Assembly: GCA_036825755.1 (NCBI GenBank)
Contig: DAISXR010000047.1
Span: 1-26,305 of the forward strand
Source of the DNA: JAJFTV01 sp036825755
Lineage (GTDB): Bacteria > Chloroflexota > Anaerolineae > Anaerolineales > Anaerolineaceae
Direction of reading: 5' to 3'
Length of the DNA stretch: 26,305 nucleotides
The translations under genes were made by a program, and so were the position numbers. Below, in pieces: positions 22,246 to 26,305 of this stretch; position 1 is the first letter of the stretch, and every line of letters starts with the position of its first letter. The notes beneath the pieces were generated by a model. The model worked only from the letters and a program-made list of their open reading frames with translations, had not been told where the DNA came from and made no database searches.

Positions 22246-24076
22246 CCATGATGGTGACCCAGAAGGTCTTGCTGCCGTCTTCGCCCAGGCCAAAACGGTG
22301 ACCGCTGGCATTCCGCAGAACCCAGTGACCGGTGTACTCACCCGGCTGTATGGGAGCGACCATCTCCACCGATACGTTAACCGCCCCGCCTGGCGACACC
22401 TCAGACGGCATGCCCACCTCGTACGCAGCCCCCATTCGTTCACCGCTCTCAAAACGCAGGGCGTAATCGGTGGTCCAGGTGCTGGTGCCTTTGTTCAAAA
22501 GCTGCCAGGTTTTGGTAAAGGTTTCGCCGGGTTTCAACACGGTACCGTCGGGGATGGTCATATCCTTTACGGTAATCCCCATATCATATTCGCTGCTGCC
22601 GGCAATACCGGAATGCGGCAGATCACCGGCCGTGCTGCCGGTGTACCAATCCAGACTGGCCCCATCGGGGGTCATGCCGCGCAGCGCCAGCCAGCCGTAC
22701 CGGCCGGTGCTGGTCTGATAACAGTAGAAAGTGTCACCCGGCTCCAGTTCAGTTTTTTTGACCGTATTCAGAGCTTCCAGAGCCTGGCATTCCTCCGCAG
22801 AAGGCTGCGTATCAAAGCCATCGGTAAAATTGTAGACCGCCTGGTTGAGTGGTTGCAGGCTGATTTTCTGGCTGCCGGCCACCTTTTTCATCGACAAATC
22901 GCAGGTGAGATCCTCATCGGGTTTCTGCATACCGGCATCCAGGTCGAAGCAGGTTTCGTAAGCGAGAAAATACAGTTTCCCCTGACTGACGGCAGCCTCC
23001 TGGGGCGGCTGGAGTGTGGGCGTAAACTGATGCACTGCCGCCAGAATGCTCTCCGCTTCTGCCTGAATGGAATCGGTGACCTCGATCAAATCATAGCCCG
23101 CGCCGGTGGTGGTATCCTGCAGGCGGATGGTGAAAACCAGTTCTCCGCTCTCCAGCCCGTTCAGACCGTTGTAAAATACCGCCTTGTCGCGGCCCTCATA
23201 CTGCAGCACCAGCTTTGCCACCTGCTGGCCCAGTACGGGTACGCTGCCCTCATCCACCAGCAGCCCCCCAACAAATCCCTCATCGTGCGGCACATATTCG
23301 CCGATAAAGTGGTATCCCAGCACCAGTTGAGCGCGATCCTTCTTCAGCGAGATGGCTTTCTCGAACATGCCAGGCCGGGTTACCCAATCCATTTCTTCCA
23401 GACGCCATTCGGCCGGGTAACGTACCAGCAAACCATAATCGACGGACAGGTAGGTACCCCATCCTGCCAGTGGGTCAGACGCAGGTTCCGTTCGCTGGAT
23501 GAATTCGAAGGATTCGATGATCCCCGTGACCTCATCCAGCAGATCATCACCCAGATCCGCTTCAGAGGCAGAAGCGTCTTGAGCAGGCTGTAAAATGATA
23601 CGGAAGAAGAGGTCATTCACCTGAAAAACGTCCTGCCAGCCGGGATATGCCGCCAGTTTGACCTGGCCGTTCTGTAAATATTCCACCCGCGGTAAGGATT
23701 GATCCAAAAAAGCCACCGGCTGCAGTTGTGACCCATCTCTGGGCGGCTCCGGCACGGCACGCAGCCCCTGGATATCAGCCAGTAAACCGTATTCGATCAC
23801 CAGCAGCGCATCCTCGCGTTCCAGCAGCACGGCCGGGTTGGCGGTCTCGCTGCCGGGTTGTTCGGTGAGGGTCCACACGCCCGGATAGGTAAACGAAAAA
23901 CCAAATGGCGCGTTTTCATACACCAGCAAAGCCGCCCGTACCGCTGAGGTAGCGGTGGCCGAGGTATCGATAATCACCAGTTCTGTGGTGGGAGAGGCCG
24001 TGGAGGTTCTATATGAACAACCCCATCCGGTCAGGAGAACAAGCAGCAAACTGAGAAAAACCGTTAGTTTTTTCAT
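22235..24076 (-). CDS. Large lipoprotein with C-terminal NBR1-type Ig-like domain
   Basis: A 613-residue exported protein. The signal peptide MKKLTVFLSLLLVLLTGWGC ends in a lipobox-like sequence (Cys20), followed by a Ser/Thr-rich linker, so it is probably anchored outside the membrane. The middle (about 50-390) appears to hold two PsbP-like or similar repeats of the form APFGFSFTYPGVWTL and DYGLLVRYPAEWRLEE. A Cys-bearing segment follows. The last ~117 residues match an NBR1-like Ig domain (DMTIPDGTVLKPGETFTKTWQLLNKGTSTWT, PIQPGEYTGHWVLRN, HRFG). It probably binds a surface or extracellular partner; no catalytic motif is seen. ATG 24076 with GGAGGA about seven bases upstream is preferred over the open frame to 24148. 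Confidence 0.8.
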   Translation of the reverse strand: MKKLTVFLSLLLVLLTGWGCSYRTSTASPTTELVIIDTSATATSAVRAALLVYENAPFGFSFTYPGVWTLTEQPGSETANPAVLLEREDALLVIEYGLLADIQGLRAVPEPPRDGSQLQPVAFLDQSLPRVEYLQNGQVKLAAYPGWQDVFQVNDLFFRIILQPAQDASASEADLGDDLLDEVTGIIESFEFIQRTEPASDPLAGWGTYLSVDYGLLVRYPAEWRLEEMDWVTRPGMFEKAISLKKDRAQLVLGYHFIGEYVPHDEGFVGGLLVDEGSVPVLGQQVAKLVLQYEGRDKAVFYNGLNGLESGELVFTIRLQDTTTGAGYDLIEVTDSIQAEAESILAAVHQFTPTLQPPQEAAVSQGKLYFLAYETCFDLDAGMQKPDEDLTCDLSMKKVAGSQKISLQPLNQAVYNFTDGFDTQPSAEECQALEALNTVKKTELEPGDTFYCYQTSTGRYGWLALRGMTPDGASLDWYTGSTAGDLPHSGIAGSSEYDMGITVKDMTIPDGTVLKPGETFTKTWQLLNKGTSTWTTDYALRFESGERMGAAYEVGMPSEVSPGGAVNVSVEMVAPIQPGEYTGHWVLRNASGHRFGLGEDGSKTFWVTIMVEE

Positions 24077-24299
24077 GCACGTTTCCTCCACAGAAATGGT
24101 GTCCATCCGCTGCACCCAACCGGATCCGGATCCCTGTTTGTTCCCCAATCAGGCCGCCAGGGTCGGCTGCCTGAAACCCTGAATGGTTCACAGCCGGTCA
24201 TCCGGTTGATCAGATGTATCCCTAATTTTACAGGTTAACCCCGGAAAAAGGAAACTTCTCCACCATGATTGAAGTTCTTTCTCAGGCGCGCCGCTAAAC

Positions 24300-24325
24300 A
24301 AAATCCTGCCGGGTGGCAGGATTTT
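24300..24325 (-). terminator. Terminator of the L-serine dehydratase gene
   Basis: A perfect 11-bp stem (24300-24310 with 24315-24325) with loop ACCC on the minus strand and a TTTT end in the 3' arm, 21 bases past the stop of the dehydratase gene. The gap 24077-24299 holds only a possible -10 (minus TAAAAT, 24230-24225) for the lipoprotein. Confidence 0.85.
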
Positions 24326-24346
24326 GAAATTTATCAAGCGATTTGA

Positions 24347-25555
24347 TCAGTCTGGGTCGTTGCGTTTGCGGACGATCTCGGCCAAGCCGCCATTGGCGGT
24401 TTCACGGTACAGCGAGGGCAGGTCATGTCCGGTCTGGTTCATCACCGCCACCACCTCGTCAAACGAGACCCGGTGCGTGCCATCGGTGAACAGGGCATAC
24501 TCGGCGCTGTGCAGGGCGCGCGTGGACGCAAATGCGTTGCGCTCGATACACGGGATCTGCACCAGCCCTTTTACCGGATCGCAGGTGAGACCCAAAAAGT
24601 GTTCCAGACCCATTTCAGCCGCGTATTCAATCTGGCGGATGGTGCCTCCCAGCATCTGGGCAGCGGCCCCGGATGCCATGGAACAGGCCGCCCCCACTTC
24701 ACCCTGGCAGCCCACCCTCGCGCCGGAGATGGATGCGTTAGCCTTGATGAGATTGCCGATCAGACCGGCCGTTGCCAGCGCCCGCAGCACCACCTCATCA
24801 GAACAGGACAGGATCTCCTGCGTATATCGCAGCACCGCTGGCATCACCCCGCTGGCCCCGCAGGTGGGCGCGGAGACGATCAAACCCCCGGAGGCGTTTT
24901 CTTCGGCGGCAGCCAGCGCGTAGGCTGAAAGCAGCCCCGACTGCTGGATGTGTTTGCCGCCCATACGCGTCTTGCGGTAAATGGAAGATGCCTTGCGTGC
25001 CAACCCCAGACCGCCCGGCAAAACGCCTTCACTGGACAGCCCGCGGTGGACGGCATCGCTCATCTTATCCCACACTTCTTTGAGAAATGGCCAGACGCTT
25101 TCGCCTTCGCAATCCTGCACATATTCCCAAAAGGTAAGCCCATTGGTTTCGCAATAAGCCAGAATCTCGGTCATGGTGGTGAGCGGGTAGACTTTTCTGC
25201 GCTCGAGCGTCTCACCGTCTTCCTGGATGGCCCCTCCGCCCACGCTGTACACCAACTGCTCAGCCTGCGGATTGCCGGCTTCGTCCAGGGCAATCAGACG
25301 CATGGCATTGGGATGAACCGGAAGCACTTCTTCCGGCCGCCAGACAATCTCAACCGGTCTGGGAGCCAGCGCCTGTTCGATGGCAATATCGGTCATGTGG
25401 CCTTTGCCGGAAGCGGCCAGGCTGCCATACAGAATAACCCGATATTGCTCAGCCGGGTATTTAAAAGCAAATCGCTGCGCGGCTTTGCGCGGCGCCATGG
25501 TATGACTGCTGGAGGGCCCGTGCCCGATACGATAAAGTTTTTGAATACTTTCCAT
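24347..25555 (-). CDS. sdaA: L-serine ammonia-lyase (iron-sulfur L-serine dehydratase), single chain
   Basis: A 402-residue single-chain form of the oxygen-sensitive [4Fe-4S] L-serine dehydratase, which turns L-serine into pyruvate and ammonia. The N-terminal (beta-type) domain has IGHGPSSSHTMAP and ASGKGHMTDIA. The C-terminal (alpha-type) domain has SAPTCGASGVMPAVL, GCQGEVGAACSMASG and GLTCDPVKGLVQIPCIERN, which contain the conserved Cys residues expected to hold the cluster. The organisation is that of E. coli SdaA/SdaB rather than the split two-gene form, but it is shorter than these (about 454). It indicates an anaerobic or oxygen-limited lifestyle, though not proof. A good ribosome binding site is not seen at ATG 25555. 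The DUF1232 gene lies 31 bases upstream on the same strand, so co-transcription is likely. Confidence 0.92.
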   Translation of the reverse strand: MESIQKLYRIGHGPSSSHTMAPRKAAQRFAFKYPAEQYRVILYGSLAASGKGHMTDIAIEQALAPRPVEIVWRPEEVLPVHPNAMRLIALDEAGNPQAEQLVYSVGGGAIQEDGETLERRKVYPLTTMTEILAYCETNGLTFWEYVQDCEGESVWPFLKEVWDKMSDAVHRGLSSEGVLPGGLGLARKASSIYRKTRMGGKHIQQSGLLSAYALAAAEENASGGLIVSAPTCGASGVMPAVLRYTQEILSCSDEVVLRALATAGLIGNLIKANASISGARVGCQGEVGAACSMASGAAAQMLGGTIRQIEYAAEMGLEHFLGLTCDPVKGLVQIPCIERNAFASTRALHSAEYALFTDGTHRVSFDEVVAVMNQTGHDLPSLYRETANGGLAEIVRKRNDPD

Positions 25556-25586
25556 AGGTTATTCAGACCTGATTCTTCCTGTAAGG

Positions 25587-25874
25587 TTATTCGTCTGTCT
25601 TCCGGCTTGCTGCACGACGTTTCTTGCCTTCCACCAGCTCCATAATGCCTGACCAGATCAGCATGGTAGCCAGGCCTTCATCCAGATTGCCCAGAAACGG
25701 GATATTATCCGGCAGCAGCTCAATAAAACCGGCGGTGGGGTTGAGTAAATAGATCACGCCCACCACGCTTAAGATGTACACCAGCCAGGGCGGGATCGAA
25801 TAAGCCGAGAGCGGGTTAGTCAGCAGATTGCCTTTGGCCGGACGCTCGTCGATATCGTGATTTTGTTCGTTCAT
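25587..25874 (-). CDS. Small DUF1232 (YkvA-like) membrane protein
   Basis: A 95-residue protein with a polar N-terminal stretch (1-28), then two hydrophobic helices (about 29-45 and 65-80) around the motif IYLLNPTAGFIELLPDNIPFLGNLDEG. That motif matches the DUF1232/YkvA core (IYLLsPiDliPDfIPvlGxlDD). The C terminus is basic. Family function is unknown. ATG 25874 has GAGGA about seven bases upstream. It lies between carB (upstream) and the L-serine dehydratase on the same strand. Confidence 0.8.
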   Translation of the reverse strand: MNEQNHDIDERPAKGNLLTNPLSAYSIPPWLVYILSVVGVIYLLNPTAGFIELLPDNIPFLGNLDEGLATMLIWSGIMELVEGKKRRAASRKTDE

Positions 25875-25902
25875 TTCCGTTCCTCTACTTCACCCGGCGG
25901 CG

Positions 25903-25919
25903 GGATGAACCGTTCATCC
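25903..25919 (-). other. Short inverted repeat between carB and the DUF1232 gene
   Basis: GGATGAAC-C-GTTCATCC is an 8-1-8 palindrome (in RNA a 7-bp hairpin with a 3-base loop) in the 72-base interval after carB. No T run follows on the minus strand, so it is not a normal terminator; an intercistronic processing or stability hairpin is possible. Confidence 0.4.
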
Positions 25920-25946
25920 AACCACCCGGATAAGAATCGTACCACG

Positions 25947-26305
25947 CTATTTCTTCATCAGGCGGTAATGTTCCTGCAGACTGCGGTATTGTAAGTTTTT
26001 CTCGCGCAGGGCCCGTATGCCTGCCACCGCGGCCGTGGCCGCCGACAGGGTGGTGATGAGCGGGATGTTCATCAAGATAGCTGCCGCGCGGATCTCCATG
26101 CCGTCGGTGTGGGCGCGCGAGCCATACGGAGTGTTGATGATCAGGTTGATCCGCCCCGAGCGGATCAGATCCACGGTGTGCGGCGAACCCAGGTGCATGG
26201 GGTTCACATACGAGCACGGCACACCGGCATTATTGAAAAAGGCCGCCGTGCCGGGCGTGGCAAAAATGGTAAACCCAAAGCGGTGCAGATCACGGGCAAT
26301 CTTCA
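25947..26305 (-). CDS. carB: Carbamoyl-phosphate synthase large subunit, C-terminal end (partial)
   Basis: The frame runs off the right edge of the window; 119 residues are present. It shows the MGS-like allosteric domain at the C terminus of CarB: KIARDLHRFGFTIFATPGTA, then INTPYGSRAHTDGMEIRAAA and PLITTLSAATAAVAGIRALR. The large subunit makes carbamoyl phosphate from ammonia, bicarbonate and ATP for pyrimidine and arginine synthesis, and this domain binds regulators such as UMP or IMP. The stop is TAG at 25949-25947. Only the tail is seen, so integrity of the catalytic domains cannot be judged. Confidence 0.92.
   Translation of the reverse strand, partial: KIARDLHRFGFTIFATPGTAAFFNNAGVPCSYVNPMHLGSPHTVDLIRSGRINLIINTPYGSRAHTDGMEIRAAAILMNIPLITTLSAATAAVAGIRALREKNLQYRSLQEHYRLMKK

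Noticed and set aside
22226..23593. 455-codon plus-strand ORF from the gap edge
   Set aside because: It is antisense to the lipoprotein gene with its signal peptide and NBR1-like domain, and no ribosome binding site can be assessed because of the gap.
25885..26217. 110-codon minus-strand ORF overlapping carB
   Set aside because: It is an alternative frame of the carB C terminus, where the MGS-like domain motifs are unambiguous in the other frame.

Overview
The window reads as a chromosomal segment of a moderately GC-rich bacterium, most likely a member of Chloroflexota close to Anaerolineae. That assignment is an inference from gene style: a lipoprotein ending in an NBR1-type Ig-like domain, an anchored clostripain-family peptidase, a deazaflavin-dependent (Ddn-type) oxidoreductase, and clustered twin-hairpin repeats. 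No rRNA or other phylogenetic marker is present. There are no tRNAs, CRISPR arrays, transposase genes or phage genes. A 100-base run of N (22126-22225) is a scaffold gap.

Layout. 110-1567 (+): an SPFH/slipin membrane protein and an OMPDC/HUMPS-superfamily enzyme, ended by a hairpin terminator. 1691-6011 (+): a promoter carrying a perfect MarR-type palindrome, then marR and two overlapping ABC exporter half-transporter genes whose ATP sites are complementary (one consensus, one degenerate), then a strong terminator. 6030-8272 (-): a GntR/FCD regulator followed by a class V aminotransferase of cysteine desulfurase type. 8521-9466: a two-CBS-domain protein converging on a hotdog thioesterase around a shared hairpin. 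9616-11865 (+): a clostripain-like C11 peptidase. 11866-12665: a non-coding stretch with four copies of a twin-hairpin repeat. 12694-17162 (-): a UPF0173 metallo-hydrolase, a nucleoside hydrolase, an RHH/PIN toxin-antitoxin pair and an ABC-F ATPase. 17629-17961 (+): an SMR efflux protein divergent from the ABC-F gene. 17962-18600: non-coding, with a decayed repeat copy and the promoter of a PilZ-like gene (18601-19365). 19375-22125 (-): an operon of an M24 peptidase, an MBL-fold hydrolase and a Ddn-type oxidoreductase, the last truncated by the gap. 22235-26305 (-): a large lipoprotein, an L-serine dehydratase, a DUF1232 membrane protein and the C-terminal end of carB.

The most interesting element is the leader of the ABC-F gene (17163-17456, minus strand). 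It has a promoter, a 13-codon leader ORF, an anti-antiterminator stem formed inside that ORF, an alternative antiterminator pairing, and an intrinsic terminator before the ABC-F start. This is the architecture of ribosome-stalling (antibiotic-responsive) attenuation. With the divergent SMR gene and the MarR-controlled ABC exporter, the window holds three separate candidate drug-response units.

All functions are assigned by reading motifs; no database search was run.
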